A DNA stretch of 64,000 nucleotides, from positions 1 through 64,000 of the forward strand of contig CAZJAH010000010.1 of assembly GCA_964544155.1 (NCBI GenBank), written 5' to 3'. Below are positions 34,707-44,180 of the stretch, piece after piece. The stretch's first letter is position 1. Every line of letters starts with the position of its first letter. Below the pieces are notes generated by a model. That model did not search any database and was not told where the DNA came from. It was given only the letters and a program-made list of their open reading frames with translations. This DNA comes from CAZJAH01 sp964544155. GTDB taxonomy: Bacteria; Bacteroidota; Ignavibacteria; Kapaibacteriales; UBA2268. Made by a program: the position numbers and the translations under genes.

Positions 34707-35693
34707 ATGAACGGTGACCGGAACGACACAGAAAGAATAGAACATCTATCCATATCTATCAAACAGGTAAGATCCGAAATCGGCAAAGTAATTATCGGCC
34801 AGCATAAAATAATAGACCAACTGCTTATTTCGCTTTTCGCCAAAGGGCACTGCCTGCTCATAGGAGTCCCCGGGCTGGCTAAAACTTTACTTATCAGGAC
34901 TTTATCCAAAGCACTGGATCTTAAATTCAACAGGATTCAGTTTACACCTGACCTTATGCCGGGCGACATAAGCGGGACAGAAGTAATCGAGGATAATATT
35001 ACTACAGGGCAGAAACAATTCCGCTTTATCAAAGGGCCAATTTTCGCAAATATAGTACTCGCGGACGAAATAAACCGTACACCGCCGAAAACCCAGGCGG
35101 CACTGCTTGAAGCCATGGAGGAACACGAAGTGACTGCCGCAGGCACTTCTTACGTTTTGGATGAGCCATTTTTTGTACTGGCTACACAGAATCCAATTGA
35201 GCAGGAAGGTACCTATCCCCTGCCCGAAGCCCAGCTCGACAGGTTTATGTTCAATATTTGGCTGGATTATCCAGATCAATCCGAAGAAACAGAAATAGTT
35301 AAATCAACCACGGCACAGTATAAACCACAGATTGATAAAATATTGGACTCTAATCAGATTACGGAATTCCAGAAGCTTGTAAGGAAGGTTCCCGTAGCGG
35401 ATAATGTTATCGATTACGCCGTTAAAATAGTCAGAGCAACAAGGCCCGAATCCACTCCTTATCAGTTTATAAGGGATTATCTCAGCTATGGCGCCGGCCC
35501 CAGAGCGTCGCAGTATCTTATACTTGGCGCTAAATCGAAGGCTGCCATCGAAGGCAGGTTCTCACCCGACATGGAAGATATCCGCGCGGCGGCTTTGCCC
35601 GTGCTCAGGCACAGGATTGTGACGAGCTTCAATGCGGAAGCCGAGAATATATCCCCAAATGATATAGTGGATATGCTTTTAAAAGAGATCTAA
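34707..35693 (+). CDS. MoxR-family AAA+ ATPase
   Basis: The ATG at 34707 follows a TTG in frame and gives 328 residues. Walker A is G53-VPGLAKT60 and Walker B is ILADEINRTPPKTQAALLEAMEE, with the sensor 1 region FVLATQNPIEQEGTYPLPEAQLDRF and a C-terminal lid. MoxR ATPases act as chaperones that insert cofactors or remodel complexes, usually with DUF58 and VWA proteins encoded next to them. Here the next gene is convergent and abuts at the stop codon, so the usual DUF58-VWA partners are missing from the operon. The VWA-OmpA protein 6.5 kb upstream is not a typical partner. Confidence 0.92.
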   Translation: MNGDRNDTERIEHLSISIKQVRSEIGKVIIGQHKIIDQLLISLFAKGHCLLIGVPGLAKTLLIRTLSKALDLKFNRIQFTPDLMPGDISGTEVIEDNITTGQKQFRFIKGPIFANIVLADEINRTPPKTQAALLEAMEEHEVTAAGTSYVLDEPFFVLATQNPIEQEGTYPLPEAQLDRFMFNIWLDYPDQSEETEIVKSTTAQYKPQIDKILDSNQITEFQKLVRKVPVADNVIDYAVKIVRATRPESTPYQFIRDYLSYGAGPRASQYLILGAKSKAAIEGRFSPDMEDIRAAALPVLRHRIVTSFNAEAENISPNDIVDMLLKEI

Positions 35694-38246
35694 TTATTTA
35701 GGAAAAGATATTTTTACGGTGGTGCCTTCACCGGGCTTGCTATCGATGGTTATTATGCCGGAGATAGCGTCAAGGCAGCCTTTAACAATGGTCAGGCCAA
35801 GGCCCGTGCCATGCTCGTTTCCTATATTTCTGCCTCTGTGGAAAGGTTCAAAGAGTTCATCGAAGCTATCTTCGGGGATTCCGATTCCATTGTCGGAAAT
35901 CTCAATATTAAGTCTGTTATTGCTGTTCGTGAAGATATTAATATCAACCGGAGAGCCTTTTTCAGAGTATTTTACAGCATTTGTGAGCAGATTAATAATT
36001 ATAAGCCTCAGAAGTTTTTTATCATTTAAAATATGATCGGTTTCATCGTAATAACGGATATTAATGGGGTGTGAATCCTTGTCAATATCCCGGGTCTCTT
36101 CAACGGCAGCATGGATCAGATCTCTCAGGCTCATTTTTTCAGGATTATAACTGAATTTATCCGATTCCATGTGGCCCATCATAAGAACGTTTTCCAGGAG
36201 CTGTATCATATTCTTAACTGATAATCTGATCTTTTCAACATGTGCTTTATGCTTTGCTCCCGACATTTTCTGAAAAGCGGTTTCCAGCAAATAGGTAGAA
36301 GTCATAATAATGGTCAGCGGAGTCCTGTACTCATGTGATATCATCGAAATGAAGCGGGTTTTAAGTTCATTCAACTCTTTTTCCCGTTTATATGCCTCGA
36401 CCATGTTATCTCTGGCGTGCCTGAGTTTTTCTTCGGCATGCTTTCTAATCGTAACTTCTGCTTTAAGTTCATTGAGTGTTTTCTCGAGCTGTTTGGTTCG
36501 CAGCTGTACCCTTTGCTCAAGCTGTTTGTTCATTTCAGATATTTTAGAGTGGGAAATCTTGCGGTCCAAACCCGAGCCAATTGTTTCGGCAATAGCGCGC
36601 AGCATATCGAGTTCAATTTGAGTCCAATCCCTCTCATATGTACATTCGTCAAAACCGATAAGGCCCCACCATTTATTATCGGCAAAAATTGGTACGAGAA
36701 CAATAGACTGGATATTTTGTTTTTCGAGCTGCCTTAATTCCGCCTCATTCATTTGGGATTTTTTCAGATAAATGATTCCTCCTTTGGAAAGAACGTCTAT
36801 CCAATGCGATAAATCGTTACTGGCGGGATAAAGCCTCTGCAATTCAGGATTGCCCGACTCCGGTTGTATGCCTTCGGCAACAGCTTCATAAACCTGCCTT
36901 ATAAACAGCCCTTTTTTATCTTCTTCTTTTTGAAAAATATATACCCTGCTGGTTTTTGCCGCCTGCAGAAAGCTGTTTAATACATCATTGATATCCCTAG
37001 CCCAATCAGTTTTCTTTAAGAATATTTCTGAAGCATAGCTAATGGAATGAAGAATGGATTCCCTTATCTTAAGGTTTTCACGCTGCTTCATATCATCGGT
37101 TACATCGCGGGCTATGCCCATTACTTCCACCGAATCATTGATTTCAAGCAGAACGGTATTCACATCTAAGTAAAGCTCTTTTCCAAGCTTGTTTTGACCT
37201 TTAAGCCGGACATTTGCCGATACTTCTCTGCCCTGCTTTCTGGCTTCAATTCTATGCCTGATTATATTACTTGTTTCAGGAGAAAGATAGCGAAAAATAT
37301 CAAATTCAGGATCCAGGAGCTCTTCCCTGCTAAAGCCTGTAATTTCGCAAAAGCGGTCATTTACGTAATAAAGCTGATTGTCACGGACAAGGTATATACC
37401 GTCAAAAGCGTTATCTACAAGGTTTTTGTATAACTCTTCTCGCCGGCTGATTTTTTTATTAAAATCTTTTTCCTTAATACCGGATTGCGCCTCCCTCTTA
37501 CTCTCGTATTCAACAGATTGCCTGAAAACCCACAAATAAAAGTGCCGGTAGTTATCAGTTATGAATTGTTCAATGGTTAAATTGTGCTTTACTTTGTTTT
37601 TTTGTATAATAAAGCTTTTTCTTATCTCGGATATGTCTAAGCTTATGCTATGGGTATCTTCTACTATTAGTTTTAGGTTCAATCCTTTTAATTCGTTTTT
37701 GCTGATATTAAGGAATTGCGGGGCAGAACTGTTGAAATCTAAAATGGCGTATTCCTGGTCTGTAATGAAAAGATGCCCTTCAGTGCTGTTAAGCAAGCTG
37801 TTATAGACACTGTTAATATAACCGCATTTTTCTTCGAGTTCTTTTATTCGTGCTTCTTTTTGTATTTCTTTGTGTATGTTAACGAGTTTTCTTGGCAGCA
37901 GGCCTATGAATTTGGAATTCTTAACAATATAATCCTTCGCTCCAAGATCGAGCATTTCAATTCCTACTTCTTCTTTGCCGACTCCTGTAATAACAAGGAA
38001 ATTAGGTGAGTATCCCCTTTGCCTGAGTTCCAGGATAAGGTCTTTAGTGCTTTCCCTGCCTAAATGATAATCTGATACTACTATTGAATCGCTATTATGC
38101 TGATACAATTCCAGAGCGTCCCTAACGCCAAGAGCAGTAAGAACGATGAATCCGGATTTCGAAAGTATTCCTTTAAGAACATTCGCGAAATCGGGGTTAT
38201 CTTCAACGATAAGGACTTTTATGTTATCATTAGATATTTTATTCAT
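35694..38246 (-). CDS. large sensor histidine kinase: receiver-PAS-PAS-GAF-HisKA-HATPase
   Basis: The 850-residue cytoplasmic protein begins with a receiver domain (residues ~8-125, phospho-acceptor Asp59 in VVSDYHLG). Two PAS domains follow (~160-240 and ~270-390), then GAF (~410-565), a coiled coil, a HisKA domain with the H-box MISHEYRTPLTIIM, and an HATPase domain with NLLTNAVKYSE (N-box), DNGIGIPE and GTGLGLTIV (G-boxes). No membrane segment is present, so the signal is internal, or relayed from another kinase through the receiver. It lies 9 bases after the class II aldolase gene in the mtnA operon. Its stop abuts that of the MoxR gene. Confidence 0.92.
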   Translation of the reverse strand: MNKISNDNIKVLIVEDNPDFANVLKGILSKSGFIVLTALGVRDALELYQHNSDSIVVSDYHLGRESTKDLILELRQRGYSPNFLVITGVGKEEVGIEMLDLGAKDYIVKNSKFIGLLPRKLVNIHKEIQKEARIKELEEKCGYINSVYNSLLNSTEGHLFITDQEYAILDFNSSAPQFLNISKNELKGLNLKLIVEDTHSISLDISEIRKSFIIQKNKVKHNLTIEQFITDNYRHFYLWVFRQSVEYESKREAQSGIKEKDFNKKISRREELYKNLVDNAFDGIYLVRDNQLYYVNDRFCEITGFSREELLDPEFDIFRYLSPETSNIIRHRIEARKQGREVSANVRLKGQNKLGKELYLDVNTVLLEINDSVEVMGIARDVTDDMKQRENLKIRESILHSISYASEIFLKKTDWARDINDVLNSFLQAAKTSRVYIFQKEEDKKGLFIRQVYEAVAEGIQPESGNPELQRLYPASNDLSHWIDVLSKGGIIYLKKSQMNEAELRQLEKQNIQSIVLVPIFADNKWWGLIGFDECTYERDWTQIELDMLRAIAETIGSGLDRKISHSKISEMNKQLEQRVQLRTKQLEKTLNELKAEVTIRKHAEEKLRHARDNMVEAYKREKELNELKTRFISMISHEYRTPLTIIMTSTYLLETAFQKMSGAKHKAHVEKIRLSVKNMIQLLENVLMMGHMESDKFSYNPEKMSLRDLIHAAVEETRDIDKDSHPINIRYYDETDHILNDKKLLRLIIINLLTNAVKYSEKGSPVDINIFTNSNNRLNIEISDNGIGIPEDSFDELFEPFHRGRNIGNEHGTGLGLTIVKGCLDAISGIITIDSKPGEGTTVKISFPK

Positions 38247-38255
38247 TCATTTTAT

Positions 38256-38861
38256 TTATAGTGTTTTAGTGTTTGCCTTTGCGTAATAATCGGCCATTAT
38301 GCCAAAAGCTTCAGCTAAATTCATACCGAAAGTAAAAACTCCGTTTTCATGCCCCTGCGTTATAATAATACCTTTATCTTTGCCGCATGCTATCGCCCTT
38401 AACGACAGCGCTAGTTCGGGTGTTCCGAATTCCGCCTGGGCAGGCGTTGCAGGGCAGATATCCATGGAATATTTCCAAATAGAGCTGCTATGAGCATGTA
38501 TTACAGCATTAGAAGATATACTTCCTTCATAAAGCGCGGCATGGCTTAATGATTCAGACGACGCGGGCAGCAATCCCTTATAATTTACATGATTGGCTTC
38601 AAAAGAATAGCCTCTCACGAGTGCTAAGTGCCTTTTATGGATATAATCCAAATGCCCGGTCGATGATGCTGTAATAACAAAGCCATTGCCATATCTGACG
38701 CTAAGGTTGCCAAATCCTATACCTTCGGGCAGGATGCCTATCAGGCCCATCTCTTTGAGTTTTGCCCTGTAGGAATTAATTGATTTGACAAGTGCTTCCG
38801 GAAAATCCGGCATGGCTTTTTCGTGAGTAAAGCTGTACTTGGTATATCCTTCCTCAGGCAT
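38256..38861 (-). CDS. class II aldolase/adducin-family protein, paired with mtnA
   Basis: The 201-residue protein matches FucA/MtnB-type zinc lyases: GFGNLSVRYGNGFVITASSTG (phosphate-binding loop), LPASSESLSHAALY with the catalytic Glu equivalent to FucA Glu73, AVIHAHSSS (zinc His pair) and ITQGHENGV (third zinc His). Its start overlaps the mtnA stop by 8 bases, so it should act on the MtnA product, 5-methylthioribulose-1-phosphate or 5-deoxyribulose-1-phosphate. Two roles fit: MtnB dehydratase of methionine salvage, or the aldolase of the DHAP shunt/5-deoxyribose salvage that yields DHAP and an aldehyde. No other mtn genes are near, which favours the shunt. Confidence 0.82.
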   Translation of the reverse strand: MPEEGYTKYSFTHEKAMPDFPEALVKSINSYRAKLKEMGLIGILPEGIGFGNLSVRYGNGFVITASSTGHLDYIHKRHLALVRGYSFEANHVNYKGLLPASSESLSHAALYEGSISSNAVIHAHSSSIWKYSMDICPATPAQAEFGTPELALSLRAIACGKDKGIIITQGHENGVFTFGMNLAEAFGIMADYYAKANTKTL

Positions 38862-39960
38862 TGAATTCCGGGAATAAATGTGTTATCGATGCCTTATTCG
38901 CTTCACAAACCCCTCTTTCCGTTATAAGGCCAGTTATGTATTCCGCGGGAGTAACATCAAAGGCATAATTGCCGGCTTTGCTGCCCGGATTTGCTATCAT
39001 GATTTCATTAATTCCGTTATCATTAAGGCCTTCCATATAAAGAACCTCTTTTTGATCACGTTCCTCAATCGGAATTTGTCCTACACCGGATTTCATTTCG
39101 GGATCAATGGTACTCGAAGGAAGCGCCACATAGAATGGGATAGCGTTATCTTTCGCGGCAAGGGCTTTGAGGTAAGTGCCGATTTTATTTGCTACATCGC
39201 CATTTATAGCTGTTCTGTCTGTGCCTACAATCACGAGGTCAACCATGCCATTTTGCATCAAGTGCCCTCCGGCATTATCAACAATGATCGTATGGTTGAT
39301 TCCTTCGTGAAAAAGTTCCCATGCCGTAAGCCTTGCACCCTGGTTGCGCGGCCTTGTTTCATCTACCCAGACGTGCAGATCAATTCCCCTGTCACGGGCT
39401 ATATATATCGGCGCTGTGGCGGTTCCGTAATCAACTGTAGCCAGCCAGCCGGCGTTGCAATGAGTAAGGATATTCAGTTCGCGTCCTTTATCTTTGCTTA
39501 TTTTTTCAATAATATCAGCGCCGTGCAGGCCAATACTTTTTGAAGCCCTGACGTCATCTTCGCAGATATTCCTCGCCGTGGCAAGCGCTGCATCTATCTT
39601 ATCACTCGTTGAACTGTTCAAAGCTATGGCGCCGAGCTGCTTATCTACAGCCCATCGGAGATTGACCGCGGTCGGCCTTGTGGAAATAAGAAGTTCGGCC
39701 TTGCTTTGAATGCTTTTATTAAAATCCGCCGCCTTTGAGGCTTCTTTCGCGGCTATAAACATACCATAGGCAGCAGTAACTCCAATAAGCGGCGCGCCTC
39801 TAACGAGCATTTCCCTGATCGCAAAGGCGAACTCTTCGGTATTTGTCAGTTTTGCTGTAGAAAACCTGTGAGGGAGCTGCCTCTGGTCGATTATTTCAAT
39901 GCTTTCCGGGCCTTGTGGGCTTTCCCAAATAGTTCTGTAAGGTCTGCCATCGTATTTCAT
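38854..39960 (-). CDS. mtnA: S-methyl-5-thioribose-1-phosphate isomerase
   Basis: MtnA isomerises methylthioribose-1-phosphate to methylthioribulose-1-phosphate and also accepts 5-deoxyribose-1-phosphate. The 368-residue sequence has RGAPLIGVTAAYGM, STRPTAVNLRWA, the catalytic Cys168 in THCNAGWLATVDYGTATAPI and Asp248 in VGTDRTAINGDVANKIGTY. These features separate MtnA from eIF2B alpha-type relatives. It is the first gene of a three-gene reverse operon with the class II aldolase and the sensor kinase. I saw no clear promoter in the 178-base upstream gap. Confidence 0.95.
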   Translation of the reverse strand: MKYDGRPYRTIWESPQGPESIEIIDQRQLPHRFSTAKLTNTEEFAFAIREMLVRGAPLIGVTAAYGMFIAAKEASKAADFNKSIQSKAELLISTRPTAVNLRWAVDKQLGAIALNSSTSDKIDAALATARNICEDDVRASKSIGLHGADIIEKISKDKGRELNILTHCNAGWLATVDYGTATAPIYIARDRGIDLHVWVDETRPRNQGARLTAWELFHEGINHTIIVDNAGGHLMQNGMVDLVIVGTDRTAINGDVANKIGTYLKALAAKDNAIPFYVALPSSTIDPEMKSGVGQIPIEERDQKEVLYMEGLNDNGINEIMIANPGSKAGNYAFDVTPAEYITGLITERGVCEANKASITHLFPEFNA

Positions 39961-40066
39961 ATTCTAAGCTCGATATTATTAAATATTATCAAGGATAAAC
40001 AAGTTAGCAATACCTTAGCACAAGAAAAATTACATTTTTGTAAGTAAGCGCCTATTCTTCATTCAA

Positions 40067-40098
40067 TTTCAGTATTTAACAATATTTGCTTATTTTTG
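40067..40098 (+). promoter_or_regulatory. promoter for the glycogen-synthase-like operon
   Basis: TTTC-N20-TATTTTTG fits the Bacteroidota consensus with one -33 mismatch and one extra spacer base. It ends 41 bases before the ATG. A similar TTTTTGTAAG also occurs at 40035. Confidence 0.45.
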
Positions 40099-40138
40099 TA
40101 AGTTCTGAAATTTCTTCAATATTCAAGAAATACAGGGT

Positions 40139-41614
40139 ATGGCTAAAACACATAGTATTTTGTTCGTTTCAAGTGAGATATACCCCTTCGCAAAAGAAAG
40201 CGGAATCGGAGATTTTACATATTCGTTTTCATTAGCAATAAGGGATTTAGGGCATGACATCAGGATCATGGTGCCTAAATACGGATCTGTATCGGAAAGA
40301 AAAAACCGGATACACGAAATAAACCGGCTTAGGGATATTCCAATTCCTATGGGCAGCGGCCATGAGCCGGCCACTGTTAAATCGTCATCGGTGAATAACC
40401 CGAGATCGAAAGTACAGGCTTATATAACAACAAATTTTAATTATTTCGATTCTAAAAAAGGAATCTACAGAGATCCAAGGACCGGGAAAGAATACAGCGA
40501 TAATCCCGAAAGATTCATTTTCTTTTCCAGGAGCGTTGTTGAAACATGTATGCTTTTAGGATGGTATCCGGATATTATTCATTGTAACGGCTGGCAAACA
40601 GCCATCATCCCGGCATATATTAAAGCTGCATTCCCATCGAAATTCAAGAAAACGAAATCCGTTTTCACGGTTCATAATTTCCAGGATAATGTTATTTGCC
40701 CGGAGAAAGTTTTTAATAAAGCCGGCCTTCCGGATAAGGCAATGAAAAAATTCCTTGATGACGGTAAATATAACTTTATCAAAGGCGGTATTGAATTCGC
40801 CGATTATGTTACTACATTAAGCCCTGCTTATGCCGAGGAAGTTTATTCCGATGAAGCAGCAAGCGGCGGACTGGATGGATTTTTAAAGAATAATTCAAAA
40901 AAATTCGCCGGGATACGCTGCGGTATTGATACATGGGGCTGGAATCCGGTTAAGGATAAAATCATCCCCGGTAACTATGATTCGGACTTCGATGAGTATA
41001 AATACACAAATAAAGTAGAGCTGTGTAATAAGTTCGGAATTGAATATCACCCCAAAATAATGATCATCGGAATGGCGGCTTCCCTCAGCGATGACAATGG
41101 CATCGATCTGCTTTTAGAAGCTGCTCCGGAAATCCTTAAAGATGAAAACATAAAAATCGTTTTCTTAGGTAAAGGAGATCCCGAGCTTAAGAAACAAATG
41201 ACAAAAACAGCAAAGAAGTTTCCCGATCAGTTTAAAATTAAATACGCCACAGATGATGAGCTGGCGCATCTGATTTTTGCCGGCAGCGATGCTTATGCCA
41301 TGCCTTCAAAATACGAAGGCGGCGGGCTCGATCTTATGTATGCCCTTACTTACGGAACTATTCCTATTGTCCGTAATACAGGAGCCATAAAGGAAATCGC
41401 GGAAAATATAAATGAAAGTAACAATGAGGGCAACGCGTTCGTCTTTGAAGAATACAGGGCTGAAGAGTTCGCTGAAGCCGTAAACAAAGCAGTTAAGCTT
41501 TTCTCTGATAAAGACGCCTGGGAAGAAGTTGCCCGTACTGGTATGAGCGGGGATTATTCCTGGCAGAAATGGGCCCTGCGTTATGAGGAAATTTATAAAT
41601 CAATTACAAAGTAA
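40139..41614 (+). CDS. glgA: GT5 glycogen/starch-synthase-like glycosyltransferase
   Basis: The 491-residue protein has the GlgA layout: ILFVSSEIYPFAKESGIGDF at the N-terminus, IIHCNGWQTAIIPAYIK, a CGIDTWGWNP hinge and SKYEGGGLDLMYALTYGTIPIVRNTGAIKE in the C-terminal donor domain. The family motif KTGGLAD is KESGIGD here (Lys19 kept) and EPCGLTQ is EGGGLDL, so the donor site is altered. It may use ADP- or UDP-glucose or make another alpha-glucan. In Bacteroidota a GlgA homolog typically precedes a DUF4270 lipoprotein, as here: the next ATG follows the stop codon directly (TAAATG). Confidence 0.82.
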   Translation: MAKTHSILFVSSEIYPFAKESGIGDFTYSFSLAIRDLGHDIRIMVPKYGSVSERKNRIHEINRLRDIPIPMGSGHEPATVKSSSVNNPRSKVQAYITTNFNYFDSKKGIYRDPRTGKEYSDNPERFIFFSRSVVETCMLLGWYPDIIHCNGWQTAIIPAYIKAAFPSKFKKTKSVFTVHNFQDNVICPEKVFNKAGLPDKAMKKFLDDGKYNFIKGGIEFADYVTTLSPAYAEEVYSDEAASGGLDGFLKNNSKKFAGIRCGIDTWGWNPVKDKIIPGNYDSDFDEYKYTNKVELCNKFGIEYHPKIMIIGMAASLSDDNGIDLLLEAAPEILKDENIKIVFLGKGDPELKKQMTKTAKKFPDQFKIKYATDDELAHLIFAGSDAYAMPSKYEGGGLDLMYALTYGTIPIVRNTGAIKEIAENINESNNEGNAFVFEEYRAEEFAEAVNKAVKLFSDKDAWEEVARTGMSGDYSWQKWALRYEEIYKSITK

Positions 41615-42883
41615 ATGAAGGCAAACAGCTTTAAAAATATTTCAGCCTCGGTAATGTCAGCCTCGTTAATGATCCTTGCCGCGGCTTTATTTTTCGGATG
41701 TAATGAAGCGCCTACTGAATTAGGTTCTTCATTGATTACCGATACGGTTGCAGTATATCCGTTATCAAGCTCAGAGCATAAGCTCATTACTCGTTCAGAT
41801 CCTTTCTTTGCCAAACCACAGAGCGCGAATGTTGGGGTGATATATCAGGGTAAATATAAAGACCTGAATACTTTAACACTTATAACCTTTCAGGGCAGTC
41901 TTCCGGACACTTTAAGCGGATTAACCCCGGATGAGATAAGATCGGTTGAATTGCTTTTGTATCCGATGAACTACAGATACGGCGATACTAATTCTCCCGT
42001 TTTCAATTATTCTCTGCTCGAACCCACCGGTAATTGGTCTGTTGAAACCGACTGGGAAGAAGCCCGGAATCTTATAAATGGGGATATCTACAAAACTTTA
42101 GACGGCCTGCCCGAACTTAGTTCGGATACAACTGAGCAGATCATCGAAATTAATACTGCTTTATTTAAGCAAAGGCTAATCAGATGGCTAAATGACGAAA
42201 AAAGGTATGCCGACGCTACCACAGAAGAAAGAGATACCATTACCCGGGATAATAACGGGCTTCTTTTGCTTGCATCGGAAAATACAAATGTTGTTCAGCG
42301 TTATTATTCACAGGGAATCGGAAAGAGTGGAAGGCCTCAGCCCACCTTAAGGTTCATTGTTGACCGGGGAGCCGGCCCTGATACCATTGTGACTCCAAGT
42401 TCGATAGACATGACACTTGCAGATTCCGATACTCCGCCTGAAAATTCGTTTTATGTGCAAGGGCTGGTCAGGTATCAAACAAGGCTTTATTTTGATCTCA
42501 GTATGATTCCTCCTGAAGCCGGAATACACCAGGCCATGCTTCAGATTCATTACGACACGGAGAATTCATTTTTCTCCAATCAGGGAATAGATTCTACTCT
42601 TCGAGCAGAATTTTACGCCGATGATGAAGAAACCACTCTGAGTAATTATTATTTAGGAGGCCTCAAGCAAGGCACAATGATCTATGAATTCCCGAGTATT
42701 ACTTCTGCTGCTCAGTCCTGGATAAGAAACGGCGGCAAGGGCTACCTCAGGTTCATGTATAATGGGGTAATCGATGATTATGAGCCCGATAAATTAGTAA
42801 TACATGGTCCGGATGGTGAAGATCCGGAAAAAAGGCCTTCGCTAAGGATTATTTATTCAATATTCGAAAAGAAAGATCAATAA
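41615..42883 (+). CDS. lipoprotein, DUF4270-like, with DNRLRE-type repeats
   Basis: The 422-residue protein has a lipoprotein signal with the modified Cys29 (LFFGCNEAPTELG), so it is probably lipid-anchored in the outer membrane. The start ELGSSLITDT resembles the DUF4270 N-terminus. The rest consists of two jelly-roll-like segments (VELLLYPMNYRYGD ... RLIRWLNDE and AMLQIHYDTENS ... AQSWIRNGGKGYLRF) of the kind found in DNRLRE/CBM-like domains. The lipobox is atypical (Phe-Phe-Gly-Cys). It is coupled to the GT5 gene and followed after 2 bases by an outer-membrane barrel gene. The function is unknown; carbohydrate binding is a guess. Confidence 0.72.
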   Translation: MKANSFKNISASVMSASLMILAAALFFGCNEAPTELGSSLITDTVAVYPLSSSEHKLITRSDPFFAKPQSANVGVIYQGKYKDLNTLTLITFQGSLPDTLSGLTPDEIRSVELLLYPMNYRYGDTNSPVFNYSLLEPTGNWSVETDWEEARNLINGDIYKTLDGLPELSSDTTEQIIEINTALFKQRLIRWLNDEKRYADATTEERDTITRDNNGLLLLASENTNVVQRYYSQGIGKSGRPQPTLRFIVDRGAGPDTIVTPSSIDMTLADSDTPPENSFYVQGLVRYQTRLYFDLSMIPPEAGIHQAMLQIHYDTENSFFSNQGIDSTLRAEFYADDEETTLSNYYLGGLKQGTMIYEFPSITSAAQSWIRNGGKGYLRFMYNGVIDDYEPDKLVIHGPDGEDPEKRPSLRIIYSIFEKKDQ

Positions 42884-42885
42884 GT

Positions 42886-44124
42886 ATGGTAAGGATTTTT
42901 TCAATAATATTATTTGCCGTCTCATCAATATTTGCTATTTCAGGTACTGCATTATTTGCCCAGGGCGGATCAAATTATTCCGCTTACGGTATCGGTGACA
43001 TAAACAGATCCGGAGGAGCGGCTTACGACGGTTTAGCAGGTACTTCTCTTGCCTTTCCCAATAATACATCCATTAACCTTAACAATCCGGCTTTATGGTC
43101 GAAGGTTGATAAAACCAGGCTGAAAGTAGGCTACCGCTTTAATCAAAATTATATAAACAGCGAAAACACAGAACTTTTCCAGAATAACGGATGGCTGAGC
43201 GGTGTAGGTTCCGTTATGTCTATTGATACTTCTATGGGAATAAGCGCTGGTTTTGGCATTTTCCCCTTCAGTAATGTTAATTATCTGATCAGCACACCCA
43301 TATCAGTGGAAGTTGAGGGCGTTGTCCAAAACGGGACCACTACATATCAGGGTTCAGGCGGCCTGACTATGGCAATGATCGGCGGCTCCGTAGAACCACT
43401 TGAAGGATTAGCCCTTGGCGCAATAGGCTTTGTAAATTTCGGTAAGATAAAAAATTCAGTCGAAACAGAATTCTATGATTCCTTTGTATTTAATTACGAA
43501 GTTGATTCAGAAAACTTTTTCCTGGGCTACGGTTTCAAAGCCGGCGCCTTTTATGAAATAACATCAGGCTTATCAATGGGCGGCTACTACGAATTACAGC
43601 CGGAAATGGATTTAAGCAGCAACACAATATATCATTCCGATATAGCAGCCGATACCACAGTAAGCACAGAATCCCTCGTTACTCTTCCTAACGCATTCGG
43701 CCTTGGACTATCGTATGCTTCCGGCAAGTTCATATTTGGGGCTGACGCTGAATTTCAGGACTTCTCCGGATTTGAATTCCGAAGAGGAAGTGAAACCGAA
43801 TTTGGTAACTCGCTGCGTTACAGCATTGGTATAGAAAGAGTCGGAAATTCAAGAGCAAGAGACTTTCTTGACAGTTGGGGCTATAGATTCGGGCTCGGAT
43901 ACAAGCAGCATTATTATAACGTTCGGGGAAATGAGATAAATGAAATATTCGGCTCCCTGGGGTTTGAAATTCCGGTACCAGAAACATCAGTGATAGACGC
44001 CGCCATAACACTGGGATACAGAGGTACAGAAAATTCAGGACTGGTACGTGAATACTTCGGCAGGCTAAGTGTTGATATAAGTATTGGCGATACATGGTTT
44101 AAACCATTCAGAAGGCAATATTAA
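42886..44124 (+). CDS. FadL/OMPP1-like outer-membrane beta-barrel protein
   Basis: The 412-residue protein has a signal peptide ending near ALFAQ (residue ~25), then GGSNYSAYGIGDINRSG and the SINLNNPALWSKV segment, close to the NPA motif of FadL/OMPP1 and PorV-like proteins. Repeating Gly-rich aromatic strands (MGISAGFGIFPFS, LALGAIGFVNFG, FGLGLSYASGKFIFGADAEF) make a barrel. It ends at FKPFRRQY. It could transport hydrophobic compounds or act as a shuttle subunit in type 9 secretion. It lies in a run with the GT5 and lipoprotein genes. Confidence 0.75.
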   Translation: MVRIFSIILFAVSSIFAISGTALFAQGGSNYSAYGIGDINRSGGAAYDGLAGTSLAFPNNTSINLNNPALWSKVDKTRLKVGYRFNQNYINSENTELFQNNGWLSGVGSVMSIDTSMGISAGFGIFPFSNVNYLISTPISVEVEGVVQNGTTTYQGSGGLTMAMIGGSVEPLEGLALGAIGFVNFGKIKNSVETEFYDSFVFNYEVDSENFFLGYGFKAGAFYEITSGLSMGGYYELQPEMDLSSNTIYHSDIAADTTVSTESLVTLPNAFGLGLSYASGKFIFGADAEFQDFSGFEFRRGSETEFGNSLRYSIGIERVGNSRARDFLDSWGYRFGLGYKQHYYNVRGNEINEIFGSLGFEIPVPETSVIDAAITLGYRGTENSGLVREYFGRLSVDISIGDTWFKPFRRQY

Positions 44125-44180
44125 GGAACTCTGACGTCTTTTAGCTTTTTTATACCGGAAAATTTAGAAAGACTTCAGTT

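Noticed and set aside
38878..39543. 221-codon open frame opposite mtnA
   Set aside because: Antisense shadow of a well-supported gene with an unnatural composition.
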